From assembly GCF_964340395.1 (NCBI RefSeq), contig NC_135549.1:16330342-16394341 (forward strand): a DNA stretch of 64,000 nucleotides, given 5' to 3'. How positions within the stretch are numbered: position 1 is the stretch's first letter; every line of letters starts with the position of its first letter. The notes beneath the pieces are model-generated. The model was not told the DNA's origin, did not search any database, and saw only the letters and a list, made by a program, of their open reading frames with translations. Origin of the DNA: Glandiceps talaboti. Its lineage: Eukaryota; Hemichordata; Enteropneusta; Spengelidae. Below are positions 13,385 through 26,269 of the stretch, in pieces. The position numbers and the translations under genes are program-made.

Positions 13385-14006
13385 CTGAAATGAGTAAATC
13401 AAACGTTATAAATCTATCATGGCTCTACGATCTGCCATGGTTACATAGAATTTATCAGAATAGCGACCCCTACAGTTATACAAATCAATCATACTTTGGA
13501 CACATAAGTCAGTAGTAAGTAGCTTGGATAAAACTCATGGATCCACAAAAATCTGTGCCCTATGTACTCAGCGACAAAATTCACATTTTATGTCTGTGTG
13601 TTAACCACTATACTATAACTATACAGGTCTGTGTACAGAGGAGTGAGTATAGTTATTACATACACAGGTCTGAACATTGAACCTAGATATCTATAGGTAC
13701 AGGGCTGTGTATACAGAGGTGTGAGTACAGTTATTGCATACACAGGTCTGAACATTGAACCTAGATATCTATAGGTACAGGGTTGTGTACAGAGATGGGA
13801 GTACAGTTATTGCTTACACAGATCTGAATAATGAAACTAGATATCTATAGGTACAGGTCTGCTTACAGAGGTGTGAGTACAGTTATTGTGTACACAGATC
13901 TGAATAATGAACTTAAATATCACCTAAGTAAAAGTCTGTATACACTGATGTGAGTACATAATGTTATAGTGTAAACAGGTCTCGATACTCAGTAAACCAG
14001 TCTTAC
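13385..14006 (-). other. Intron almost filled by a minisatellite
   Basis: A 622-bp intron between two constitutive exons, largely occupied by the ~80-bp tandem repeat listed at 13610-13985. Confidence 0.8.
13610..13985. repeat. Minisatellite, ~80-bp unit, about 4-5 copies
   Basis: Units carry 'acacaggtctgaacattgaa', 'ctagatatctataggtacag' and 'acagaggtgtgagtacagtt'. It fills most of the intron between two constitutive exons. Confidence 0.9.
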
Positions 14007-14133
14007 CTCCATCATAGATATCCGTAGGGATATGGACCACACTAGCTGTCATATTGACAGCCTGACCAAACTGGGTACTGTTGGCGACCGTTAAATTCAA
14101 ATTTTTGGCCGCATTGTAGTGCACATCATCAGG
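14007..14133 (-). CDS. Alpha-2/delta exon: start of VWA_N / first Cache domain, sequon-rich
   Basis: This 127-nt exon (42 codons plus 1 nt; phase 0 in, phase 1 out) lies between ...TTTTTACAG and GGAG/GTAAGA. It begins PDDVHYNAAKNL and ends SVVHIPTDIYDG. The Tyr-(Tyr/Phe)-Asn-Ala-Lys element and the (Val/His)-x-(Val/Ile)-Pro-Thr-(Asp/Asn)-(Ile/Val)-Tyr motif are hallmarks of the VWA_N region in alpha-2/delta subunits. Three N-glycosylation sequons (NLT, NST, NMT) fall within about 20 residues, as expected for an extracellular loop. The terminal G joins AT of the next exon to give Asp (YDGDP). The spacing between Tyr-Asn-Ala-Lys and His-Ile-Pro-Thr is shorter than in vertebrate alpha-2/delta-1, which has an extra acidic loop here. 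Confidence 0.93.
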
Positions 14134-15001
14134 CTGTAAAAATTAAACATCATTATATCAGTACAGCTAGGCACTGAAAGGATGGCAATCATTAAATATT
14201 ATTCGCAAATATTTTTTTTCATTGAGCAAAGGAAAATACAAGTTACCTAAGATACATGTTGTCGTGACAACAAATGAGAGGGTATAAATCCCATATTTTT
14301 TGTTCAAATGTGTTCAGCTTGGCTTATATGATATACAATGTTCAAGATGACACCTTTCTACCCATGAAAATGTGTACCAGGGTATTATTGTTTGTATGAT
14401 CTCGTCTAGTTTGGAAATAAGCAGGATCATTGATTGGGTTCTGGGTTTGCATTTACAACTGTGAGGGCGCTGTTCAGAATCACTTATTGGGTTCAGGGTA
14501 TGAATTTACAACTGTGAGGGCGCTGTTCCATCAAACCGCTGTTTGACTAAATCATTACATTTAGCAGATCATTGAGTTACTTCTGGAGTGTCAGAATAAG
14601 AGATTTTTGATGCACTTTCACAAAGCAAGAACACATCCATTTCTACCATTGCACCTATGATAACACTGGACATTGGATACTTCAGGTATTCCATCCCCAC
14701 CACAGCCCATCCCCAAGCTTCAGTATCCCCCTCAACCCCAATTGTTTTCCATATGGCTTCTTTCTTTCTTTATTCGCATAATTAAACAAATGTTGAAGGA
14801 CCACTCTATAGTTCTACATACATGTACATGTATATATTCAGTTCAAATGAATAGCATTTTGACAGCAGTGCACATCAATTTTAATTTTATCTGCCATCCA
14901 AACATGAAAGGCATGCATGGTTTTGTATCATGTCATTGTGCATTGTTTATAGAACATTATTTCTCAACTCTGAATATTGATACACTTATTGTAAAACTTA
15001 C
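14134..15001 (-). other. Intron between exons 15002-15061 and 14007-14133
   Basis: An 868-bp intron. It contains a two-copy ~60-bp direct repeat at about 14432-14527, each copy ending in the motif tgtgagggcgctgttc. A plus-strand ORF at 14673-15053 overlaps the next exon and is not supported. Confidence 0.75.
14432..14527. repeat. Two-copy ~60-bp direct repeat
   Basis: 'attgggttc' then 'atttacaactgtgagggcgc' occurs twice back to back (about 14432-14472 and 14486-14524). Confidence 0.85.
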
Positions 15002-15061
15002 TGTCAAGTCAGGATCATACGTGTGGTTCATAGCTGCTGCTTCAATATGCTGAACCAATCT
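15002..15061 (-). CDS. Alpha-2/delta exon: 'RLVQHIEAA' helix
   Basis: This 60-nt exon (20 codons, phase 0/0) lies between acceptor ...TTCACAG and donor ACA/GTAAGT. It encodes RLVQHIEAAAMNHTYDPDLT. The pattern Arg-Leu-(Val/Ala)-x(4)-Glu-x-Ala, followed by a short Asp/Asn stretch, is the conserved linker between the N-terminal helix and the VWA_N domain of alpha-2/delta proteins. One N-glycosylation sequon (NHT) is present. It follows the Lys codon of the 52576-52686 exon, where other family members have a Val/Arg-Arg-Leu junction. It precedes the VHYNAAKN exon after an intron of 868 bp. Both neighbours match in phase. An overlapping plus-strand ORF is a shadow. Confidence 0.9.
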
Positions 15062-15547
15062 CTGTGAAGAAATTAATATAAAAAAAAGAGAAAAATGAAT
15101 TCATTATGTCAAAATCTATGGTAGCAACTGCTTGTACGATTTCAAAACAGGAACATTTCAGGCAATGAAGTGAGCCCTCTAGAGTTACCATACAGCAAAC
15201 CTTTGTTTTTATAGTTCAGCTTATCATTATGGCAGCTTATGAGGGTATTATAGAGTTTTACAGGAATTCACCTACTGCAAGCTGGCTGTGTACACTTAAA
15301 GCCAATAGAAATATCACCAGCCAAAACTCTGTCACAGCACTTCTTACGGCTGACAACTATTTGAAAGAATTCACATGCACACAGCCAGTTTTGAAGTAAG
15401 TATATTACTAGAAGTTACATATAAGTTTAATGACCAAAACCTAATCTTGTATCATAGGTCTAGTTTAGATTATTTTATATTATAAAATTGCACAGGAACT
15501 CATCTATAGTGAACCTACATGTACAGCCCATAGAAATACAACCCATA

Positions 15548-15766
15548 ACACCAAAGTAAAGCGATTTCTGTCTGTACCACAATCATTATTATAGCATCCA
15601 TATCAAGTGTAAAAGTATACGCTTTCATTTGCTAATTGACCGCATCAGAAAGGCCACATGCTATAGGCTTGTAAATAAATAAACCAACTGAAACAGTGTA
15701 CTTTTATACTTGATATGAATGCTATAAAGGAGTGTAGCACATAGACCAAATGCTTTACTTCAGTGT
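15548..15766. mobile_element. MITE, ~75-bp terminal inverted repeats, TA target site
   Basis: The left arm starts ACACCAAAGTAAAGC and includes catatcaagtgtaaaagtat. The right arm carries the inverse (acttttatacttgatatgaa ... gctttacttcagtgt). TA dinucleotides flank it at 15546-15547 and 15767-15768, as in Tc1/mariner-type MITEs. No coding capacity. Related direct-repeat fragments lie at about 15376-15430 and 15830-15880. Confidence 0.75.
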
Positions 15767-16764
15767 TACTAATGGCATCACCATCTAGAAGTATATGTCA
15801 CAATACTATACTGACATGTGAAGATTCAGATTCACATGCATACAGCCAATTTCCAGTAAAGAGTAATACTAGAAGTACCATGAAGTCTTATGACTCGACA
15901 TTTGTGTTTGATTTGAACTTGACCTCTATGCATCTGAATACCAACATGGGTTATCCATGAGTAACACCAATACCAAGTGTGAAAATGACATTCATAGGAA
16001 AATAATTTAAAGCAAATGTCAATTTCGCATGTAAGGATTGCAAGAGGGCTCCCGAGACTTGACAAAGTGAAAGGTAGAATTTGGTCATCTCCACTGAATG
16101 TATGGAAGTGCATGAACCAGTGAACAAAATGTGTGTAAAAGAATGCTATGTGTAAGATCATTACAGTAGAGGTTAGACATGTACTCATTACTGGCTGGTA
16201 GTCACTCATAAATCAACGACTTCAGCATGGAATATTAAAGTAGTATTTCATGTCTGCTGTAAACGTAACAATACTCTTACTCTGATGGCCATCATTTTCT
16301 GTCTCAATACAAATTGTGAACAGCACCCCTAGTGGCCAAACCATGAAATCTTTTATCTCATTCCCAACCAGAATATGACATATAATATATTACATAGTTC
16401 CAACAATGTTTTTCATTGCTGAACAAACTGCCCCTCTGTTTGCATGGACCATCCCCATTTCTGATATACCATTGTTCAATACATAGAAGGGAGGAGATAT
16501 ATTTTCATGAAGATTGATTCAGATTTATCTATTATCAAATATATGTTGATTTCCATAGATAGATTTTTTGAATAAAAAAAAAATTTTAGGAGAAAAAATA
16601 TCAGTATTTAATATATCCTCACAAATTGCTTACTTTCATTATCTTCAGTTTGGACATAGTCCTCTGAGGTATATGGTTTAGAATGGCAAATAACCGTGAG
16701 ACCATATCATGTTTATTATGACACCTGTTACTATGCCAGACTCTTGGCATGCAATCACAGCCTA

Positions 16765-16926
16765 CCTGTAGTCTTGAAGGACTACTACTATGTACTACAC
16801 TATTTCAGCTATCCTAACTGCCATCTTGATTTTATGAATTTTCACTTGTCCTAATTCAAGAATCAAAATTGGCAGTTAGGATATAAGAAATAGTGTGTAG
16901 TAACATTAGTTATTCAAGATTACAGG
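16765..16926. mobile_element. MITE, 162 bp, ~65-bp inverted arms, TA target site
   Basis: Arms begin CCTGTAGTCTTGAA and end TTCAAGATTACAGG-like, with inner parts 'ctatcctaactgcca' and 'tggcagttaggat'. TA flanks at 16763-16764 and 16927-16928. The short loop is about 30 bp. Typical non-autonomous mariner-like hairpin. Confidence 0.8.
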
Positions 16927-17907
16927 TACGCTAGCACAATCAGATAAATCAATTTAAAATGACTGCTGCATAATATGAAACGTCATCATCTTTTCATCTT
17001 TTGTGCCACATCTTCACTTATTTAAAATCCTCTTTCTACCACCAGGTTGTTTCTCTGTACAAAAATAATTTACTAATTGCGCAAAAAAATGACTGACGGT
17101 CATCTGAAACTGTTTATTGTACATCAAATAAAGCATTCAATTAATTCTTTGAAAAGACAACACTGCACCCATAAAAAAACATACGGTTAAATGAAATACC
17201 TCAAACAAGGAAATATGGCGGTAGAAAATGTGAATATTTACACAAGAAAACAGAGAGAAGTGACAACACACATGAAATGTCTAGACAGCATAGTAAGCAT
17301 TTGGTATTACTATATATGCTTAACAATTACTCGTCATACGGTTCCAAACCTTAAAAGCTGATACGTATATACAGCATTACGGCATGCTCTGCTGGTGCAC
17401 AATTTATTGCTATCTATAAAATCACTCTCTTTTTAAGTAGAGTTGTTGAAATGAGAACAGTCGTATAATATGACCATCACACACGTGTAATTTCTTTTGT
17501 ATGGTTGTTAACATCAGCGCTAAGTACACACACTTTATGAGACATGTATAACTGAACACCATATTTTTCTGACATTTATACACAGAGGAAATGTCAGCTT
17601 GATGTGAGATAGACTTACAGAGTAAACACACTTTAATAAGTTAAACTGGTAGTTGTTGGACATCATACAATTATGCCAATCTCTTGTGAATTTATTAACA
17701 GGAACAGAATTCAATATTTAACTTCAAAATTCATGACATCAGGTCTGTTACAGTAACTTTTGATATGAGGTAGTTTGAACTGTACACAATATACACATAT
17801 GTCACAAACAAAAGATGCAATGTGAAAATATCAGAGAGTACATTTTGTAAATGGGTAACATATTGTAGCTGTTATCATGGGATTAATCAACGCAATTATC
17901 CATGAGT

Positions 17908-17909
17908 GA

Positions 17910-17971
<62 letters not shown>

Positions 17972-17982
17972 TTGCCATGAGC

Positions 17983-18021
<39 letters not shown>

Positions 18022-18195
18022 TATGTGTGTATGTGTGTGTGTGTCTGTGTGTCTGTCTGGCTGTCTGTCTGCTTACCTTTGCGTATATGTTTGTGTGCAT
18101 GCATGTGTGCGTGCGTGCGTGCGTACATGCGTGCGCACGCATCTTTATGCGTGCATGTATGCATGCATGCATGCGTGCGCATCACTGTCTGTCTG
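17908..18195. repeat. Compound microsatellite (TGTC)n-(TG)n-(TGCG/TGCA)n
   Basis: TGTC tetramers, then TG dinucleotides with TATG variants, then alternating 'gcgtgcgtgcgtacatgcg' DNA and a final TGTC block. Overlapping ORFs here are artefacts of the repeat. Confidence 0.95.
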
Positions 18196-20221
18196 TAAGT
18201 GGTAATATATGTTTGCATTCATGTTTATATTTGTGATTGCATTTGTGTAATTGGTGTGTATACAAGACATACAAAATGAGCAACTGAAGGAGTAAGCAAG
18301 CAAGCAAGCAAGCATATTTGAGAGTGTGTGTGCATATACTGTCGTGGTCATTTATACTGTTAGTTTCTACATATTAACTTACTCAGTGTACATGAATGAA
18401 ATCACATTTGTAAACACGATTCTAATTCAATTCTCCTTCTAACAGAAAGTAGGACAGCTTGATCGCAAGACCATCACAAATCGATAATTGCATATGTTGT
18501 TGTAAACCCAAATGCATCTTTGTATACCACAAAACTATTGAATTGAACTAACTCAGTGTGTATATACATACACCCATTCCATCTAGTAATCTATTACCTA
18601 TAAGCTGTATACATTCTAATGTGAAAGAGTGAAATAGCTTGCAGAAGTTGGATAAAACACATCAGACAATCTAGGACGTCAGTAAGGTTCAACTTCATCA
18701 ATCAATACATACACCACTTTAAAAATCACCATTTTTCTTCCGTCACAAAAATTGAATTTCAATACATGCTAGATACAAATGAAGACAACACGGAATGGAT
18801 TTGATTAGACCAACAAAAGTGAAAGGGGTCCAGGTTACACGACTCTTGTCGATGCCTGCAGGCGTTTTCTGTTTGCATGATGCTGCTAATGCCTGCAGGC
18901 ATTCAATCGTTCTGTTTCCCCACAGCACACTATAGCTACCTCACGTATTAAACTATCACAATTATAGCTAGAAAATGTCTGTGGGTTTATTGAATCAAGA
19001 TTCATTCATGACTTCCAAACAGAAATCAAATTATACCATTACGTTTTAATCAGTGGTTTTTTTTACTCAGTTTTCTCAGGGGACTGGACCAACTTCTCAT
19101 CACCGGTATATGCTATGTAAGTAAGTCACAGTAAAACTGTATCTACTTCTAAAAACATTGTGCCAAATATCCCTCTGGTTCAAATATGTTAACTTTCATG
19201 ATTGTTGGAAATTCTCAAATTTCCCTGAAAACTCTTTTTTTTTATCTTTAACCTTGAGTTCATCAGTGGTTTTTCTAAATTGTTAATCAGTGGGTTCAGA
19301 TATTCAAATTTTATTTCTCAACTTTCAAAATTCTAAATTTTCCTGGATCTTGAAATTTCTTTTATACCAAAAAAGCATTTTTTTAATATACATCTTTAGC
19401 CTTGAGTTTACAGTTTTAGAGGTTGCCATTTCTAAATTGTTTCTCATTGGGATGGTCAGGTAGGTGACTTTAATCACAAAACACTGAGGCTTTTGGTATG
19501 ACTGCAGTGTTTGATATAGTAAATCATACATAGAGTGGAGCTTTGAAGAGATATACAAATGTAGGTAACCGTGACAGACACCCTGAAACTTTAAGATTTT
19601 CAGTTTTCACATACCACGCAAATCAATAGTTAATCAGGAGAAGAATTTACATATACATATACATCAGACACAGTAGACAAATCATGGAATGACACTTGAG
19701 ATATGATTGGGACAGTTACATGTCCATGTCAGTAAACATAGACCTGCAGTATCAGTTGTAGGATGCCATGATGAAATTGTTCTACAAATTAAAAAAATCC
19801 ATAATAAATACTCAATCCTCATAACCTGATAAATTGATAATCAGTGTCAAGTTTTACTTTTATATTCATCATAATTTTCAAAATGCTTAATATTGTTTGA
19901 CAACTATGACAGCGCCCTCTCTAGTCTCAATGCCACATCAATACATGTAGGTTAAAACACACAGGAGTATAAACAGGATAGAACGGTATATTTGTAGTAA
20001 AGCAAAAAAAAATCTCTTTCAATAAACTTATATTTTGATAGAAAAATAAGACTTTGACAACTTTTGAGTTTGAATTGCAGTCTGTGACACAAAACAAACT
20101 ACAAAACAAACTATAACTGACTTCAAAGTAGATAGTTATCGATTTTCACGGAATGCTTTTATCAATAAATGTGAACAGCATAGATTATTTTGGTACATTC
20201 TGACAGTAAAAATCAAAGAGT

Positions 20222-20446
20222 TTATAAATGATTCTGTTCAGTCAATACGTTTGTCTCTAAAATTCAGCAAATTCCTTGTTCTTGTTCTCACATTGTGCCA
20301 TGTTATGAGTTGAGCCGTGGAGGTATAAGGAAGGGGAGAAGATCTCCCCGTACATCTCCCATGGTTGAGCCATAAGGATTTCATCAGCTCATTCTTTTGT
20401 TCTGGACCACCTTTTTCTATAGATAGCTCTTGCCAGACAACTGATG
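20222..20446 (-). other. Unrecognised open segment, possibly transposon-derived
   Basis: Between in-frame stops the minus strand stays open for about 70 codons without an initiating ATG near the start (VVWQELSIEKGGPEQKNELM is the upstream part). A second minus-strand frame through 20230-20360 is also protein-like (ILMAQPWEMYGEIFSPSLYL). Two open, protein-like frames on one strand argue for an old repeat rather than a selected exon. No domain is recognised and no convincing splice pair was found. Confidence 0.2.
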
Positions 20447-21473
20447 TTTTTCACCTCATTTTCATCCCAATCTGTACTGGACCCATACCATGCATGTCCA
20501 TCATGCAAAATACGTGCATGTAGTTGGACCAATCATCTCATTACTGATAACTCTACCACTTTTTCCACATTGACAACTTTTCACTAATCATACTATCACT
20601 TATATTTGGAGGACAACTACATTCCTCCATCAATCATGTCTGCACCACAATACCTTCATTAGTAAATACAACTCTCACCAAATTAACACAGTATCTGTAC
20701 AAGGTTACGGCGACCTCCATTTACTGTGTATGTTTATCACATTAACAGCTATCACATTTAACAATCACCGTTTTTTACACAGAAGAAAAATGAAATGTTG
20801 AAATTTCATTATCAGATATGCAGTTCTCTGTATACAGTTATAATTCTGAAATGGACACTGCTGTACTTGACCTTTTCATATCACTGAGATGTCATGTTGA
20901 AATTTTAATGTTGATAATCAGATATACGGTTCTCAGCTCTGTATACATGAAATAGACATTGCTGCACCTGACCTTCATATCTGTGAGTCATGTTTATTTC
21001 ATTGGCAATGGCAATCCACACCTGCTCCCACCAAATCAACACTTCTACGTTATTTTACTTGGGTTAATTCCCCTACTTCAGAACCTTGAGTTGTCTGTTT
21101 TCTAGTTTAAAACTGCATTTAGCAGTAACAGGAACTTTCTGAAACTCTTTTGTGAGATATCATATAATGACTTTCTTGCAACATCGTGCACCCTGCACAG
21201 GTAAACTTATTAGTGTAACACTCAGAGTAACATAGTATGGTGCAATATATCCACTCTAATTGAATTTTGGGTCCGCACCTAAAAATCAGCACATATATTT
21301 TCTATTGTAATCACATAAATAATAGCACAGTTGATAAAAAACTTGGGCAATAAGAGATGTCAAATATTTGAAGTTTTATCCTATGAGTCATTGTTATCCT
21401 GATTAGACACAATATCGTTCAGGTGTCTTGGTATTATGCATATAACAGACTACATGTATTGTTATTATTAAAT

Positions 21474-21840
21474 ATGTACCACAGATTACTTGCACTGGTG
21501 CAGGCACATACTAATAGTATTAGCACTGCAGTGCAATACTGAAAACATTATTGCATAACTGCATGCAAATGAGAACATGATCGTTCACTACTCACAAATT
21601 CGCATGATCGTGTGCTGTATGATTCTTGATTTTTGATTTTTTATGATTTTCATGGAAATTTGCTGCTATCAGGTGGGTTCCATTGTGGGTACTCAGGGGT
21701 ATTTGCACTCGTGCTTGCAGTGTTTACAGCTACACTTTCACTCACTAGTGAAAGTAGGGGCACAAAAAACACTGCAAGCACCCATGCAAATACCTTGAGT
21801 ATGCCACACTTGCACTCCCATCATGGGGTTCTGTCATAGT
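21474..21840. mobile_element. Hairpin element, copy 1
   Basis: Related over its length to 35989-36346. Internal inverted arms are 'actcaggggtatttgcactc', 'gcttgcagtgttt' and their complements 'aaacactgcaagc', 'gcaaataccttgagt'. Non-coding foldback structure. Confidence 0.78.
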
Positions 21841-24486
21841 ATCGCCTCTTCCTAAAACTGTATGTGGTTCTCAAACCTTGAATTTGAGTGAATTACTGCC
21901 AAAAAAAACATTAATTTGTATTTGGATTGCTGTGGCTACCACCTGAGTACATGTATACAGGCAATATTACCCTGATATATCAACGCACAGAGAAATAATT
22001 GAGAAGTATATAGTTTTAAATCACACATCGAGTATTGAAAGTTTGTTATACATTGCTTTTTCAAAGCTTTGAGACAATCACACAATGTTACACAGGCTCA
22101 ATAAGCAAACTGCATTCATTTTAGAGGAGGGGTTCCTGGCATCAAAGCTTTTGCTGAACTTCATTTTCACACTTCTAACCAAATTTTCACTCCTTCGATG
22201 ATAACACCTTTTGTATTTACTACTGAGATGTTGATAAGTTGATAAAAATATATTTCTAATGTGAGATGTCGTGCTTGGGTGTCTGGTAGTATATTAATGT
22301 GTTTATAATCAAGTTTTTACATTATATCGATCGTAGTGGCATGACCGCTACAGTTTTCATCATGATGTTGGACTAGTGAATGTTCGTTTAGAGGAGAGGG
22401 AGGGGGTTTTGACCTACATGAATGATGTTGAGCTTGTGCGACATTCTGCGATCATCGCTTATATATCACAGCTTCAAGTTTTCAGACATCTAGAGTACTG
22501 TAACTGTTATATAATGCCTGCAGAATTTTCAGTCAATAAAACAGAAATTGAGTCTATTACATTTCACTTACAGCACTTTTATGTAAAGCATAGTTGAACT
22601 AGTATTCAGTTTGACCTACAGTCACGTTCTCCTTAATTCCACATGCTGTATGTTACAATTCATTCCTTCAGTATACCTAGGCTATAATGAGATGATTTTT
22701 ACATGCCTTCCCTCGGGCTGTTACCAGTATTTCATTATCTATACCAAGATTGCACTCTATCCAAGCACACACAGATAAAACAGTATACGAGTACAAACTA
22801 TTCACTTTTTACTTTGCCATGAGCTGATCGACAGACAGTGTCTAGATTTACAATCTAGTTAAGTGGACCCTTTCTCCACGGGCTAATAATTTCCAAACTG
22901 TGAATGTCAATACATAATCACATATGACAAAGTACAGGCATCCCTAGATAGTCACTACGAATGTGATGCCAGTGATAACTTGCTGACCTTGGCAAAGACA
23001 GATAAAATCTTTCTGATTACCATCAGGATTTCAAATTCAATTTTCAGCGTCCCAGAAGGGACCCATGGCTCACATAGTAGTAAAGTTTATCACGTACTTA
23101 GCACACTATTAGGACTTCATTTTTAGATAATGATCTCAAATGCCTGTGGTCTTGGTGTCTATAAATACAGTGCACCTAATATCGATTAAAACTGAACTGC
23201 AATAATACCATACAGTCATGATGGTTGAGATAATTTCAAACAGATTTATCAATTTGATTATTAAATGCCAATAAATTAAACCAATAGTCCATCGAGTACA
23301 GCAACAAAAAAATACCTCCAATGTCACTGTAGAACAACTATAGTTGGCAGTTGCTATGGGTGTGGCCTTGTTGCTAGGCATATTTACATACAATTTTTGA
23401 ATATCTATTCACTGACCTCCCCCCCATCCCTGTTGTTATCTTTGTAATATGCATCATCATTTCACTGTTGCTGAGGGCGTGGTCATGGTTGCTAGGACCA
23501 ATCGTGTCAAAACAAATTCAACAATTACTGCAGAACAGCACCTTCAGAAACATCTCCACCAAGTTTCAACCCCATTCACCGTGCAGTTTCAAGATATAAG
23601 TTTTTGACCAAAATTGAGATGGTTAAAACTAATTTGCTTACTGAAAAAGAGCACGTTCATGTCTTCTAGCAGTTGCACAGACGACAGATTTCCTGGGTAG
23701 TAATATCAGTATTCAACACCGATGATATTGTACAAGTTACTGAAAACTCTAAAAACCTGTTTATGTCTAGGAGACATACAATGTACCTCAGGTGTTCCAT
23801 GACTCATGTTTCCAGTCTAGGGTAAGACTGTATTTGGTGTTTACGCGTGGAGAATGGTAAATTTCATGTTCAGGAGAAACTCTCGCTCTGATGCATACAA
23901 TATATTTCCACTCGCTGTATCCTGGGCTTTCAGATGGTTGATTGTCTAACACTGTATATACAATACAATCTTAAAAGTTTTGTCTTCATATCTTAATAAC
24001 TATGATCATAATGTCGTGCATCAAGACCACAATGATGAATCAGAAACCTTCCTTAAAGTTCTCTTTATACAGACTCTTGTAACCTTTTTACAGATTGTCT
24101 GAGACAAAGACATTGTGAGATCAAATTGTGTGAATGAAAGTTTTTGCTTTAAAAAAGCATAATTTTTAATATATAACTCACTGTCAATACAGTGAGATGA
24201 TTCTCGTATGCCAGTACACTCAAGGTTACAAAAAAAATGTGCCAATAGTATTGTAGCAAACACATACTTAATGTACAGATTCAAATTTTAGAATGTTGAG
24301 CTATTGGGACAACCTGTCCAATAGTTTCTGAGTTCAGATATTTGACCAAAAATCACTAAACTAGACCTAATTTGCATATCGCTAATCCGATCACTTTGCC
24401 TTGAACAAATTTACAACTTATAGACAACAAAAGCAACATCCCAACAAAATATTATTGCCCAAGAGTTTTTGACAGAGAGTCACATA

Positions 24487-24523
24487 GATGGGTGGGTGGA
24501 TGGATGGATGGATGGGCAGGTGT

Positions 24524-24558
<35 letters not shown>

Positions 24559-24559
24559 G
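24487..24559. repeat. (GGAT)n / (CAGA)n microsatellite
   Basis: GGTG/GGAT tetramers followed by CAGA tetramers. Confidence 0.95.
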
Positions 24560-26269
24560 CGACAATTTACCATGCCTACAGCACCACTGGATCTTTACAG
24601 TTCAGTTATGCGTAATAAATCTATGTATTACATATAATTCAGAAGGAACAATTCTGGTAGATATCACTGTTTACTTAACAAATATTCATTAACTCAATAC
24701 ATGTAATAACAGGATCACACAACTCCATTTGGCTATAACATGACCCCTTGTTTAATATAGAAAATGACGTGTTTTGTACATGTAGGTAAATGACAATGCC
24801 ATAATCAAGTCAACACATGGCTTCCTTCCTGATCTCAGAAGCCTACAAGGCACTTCACACCCAAGACAATATAATTCCGTGTAATAGAAATATGCTTTTT
24901 CCTCAAAACAATTAGCTTTATATTGTCACTGACACGACATTAGTCTTCTGAATCACTGAAAGTAGTGAAACTCAAGTAGCTGAAGGTGTGCATGCAATCT
25001 GTTAGGATGAGTTGGACAAACATGTACAATACATAGTCTAGTATCGTGTATTTTCCACTATCACTTTGCTATGTTTCTACCAAATTTACATGTGATCCAA
25101 GTCTTTCAAACTCTCTGAAACTGAAGTCAGTCTAGTTACACATGTACAAGTTTCTGACTGTCACTATTTTGTGTCTGTTCTGTACACACTATATGAGCAC
25201 TGAATTTCTCTTTCAAATAAACCAAATGTATCTGGTGAGAAATAATTGCGGAGGTATTATATTATTTTCATCGAGGCCCACAGTAGCTTTAACGCCTGCT
25301 TTTTGATAGGTTAGGAACTGTTTGATTCTTACACATTGCTGATTACACCTTACAATTATAAGTCACCATGTTCTCGCACAATCATAAATATAGGTGCATG
25401 CAAACTTCATTTTAACAGTGAGAGTAATTCATCTTTTGAATATCTGGTTAGGTAGGATATCCACAACTCTCAATGCCTGAAATATTTGAAATAAAATAAT
25501 ATAGTTGTATCATAAAAGTAACTATCATTAGATTTATTTTGGGTCAACACTACACTTTTCACTCCACATACTAAATGGATGAGCATAAGTTGATCTTCTA
25601 TTTTGCCCTTGAATATGAGATAAAATACTATTGCTGGTGGTACCCACAAAAAGTTCTACATGATTCATCAAAACACCTGCTGGAATTACTGGTCCAGAAA
25701 TATCCATTGTATAGAACACAAAATAAGTCTGCAGTATGGGTAGCTGAAAACAGTCACATCGCCAAGGTGACATTTCTAGCAATTTCAACATTAATTTGAA
25801 AATTTCATCTTGAGACATCAATTTATCAATTTAACGTAAGTGACTACTGGGTACTAACTGTGATATTAGAATGACTACAGAGAAGCCATTATAAAAATGT
25901 ATCAAATGATGCAATTAAGATTCCCTCTCGCCTCATGTGGTAAATCCTTGACATGCAAAATACTGCTTGGTAAACACTATTACCAAGAATTGATCTGGAA
26001 GGAGAATGTCATATTCAATACATCACATCAAGATGATCTTCTCTACATGTGACAAAATGCCATGTGATAATAATAACACCTCTTTGAACCAAACTGATCT
26101 CATTTTGGTATTCATTAACACTGCATTGTCTGCATTGCCGCCTCATTCGATAGAAAGAAAAAGGAAAAGGTTAGCGAAGCTTGGAAGGACAATCAACACC
26201 TGGTCTTTATCTTGCTAAATAACACCCATTATTTTGACAGCTTGAACACGTTTCTGAATATGAACATAC

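Noticed and set aside
14673-15053. 126-codon plus-strand ORF
   Set aside because: It runs antisense through the well-supported exon 15002-15061, has no recognisable domain and no splice context.
15832-16209. 125-codon minus-strand ORF
   Set aside because: Low-complexity composition, no domain, lies in intron next to MITE-derived direct repeats.
25534-25821. 95-codon minus-strand ORF
   Set aside because: Also open on the other strand, no domain or splice signals; likely chance.
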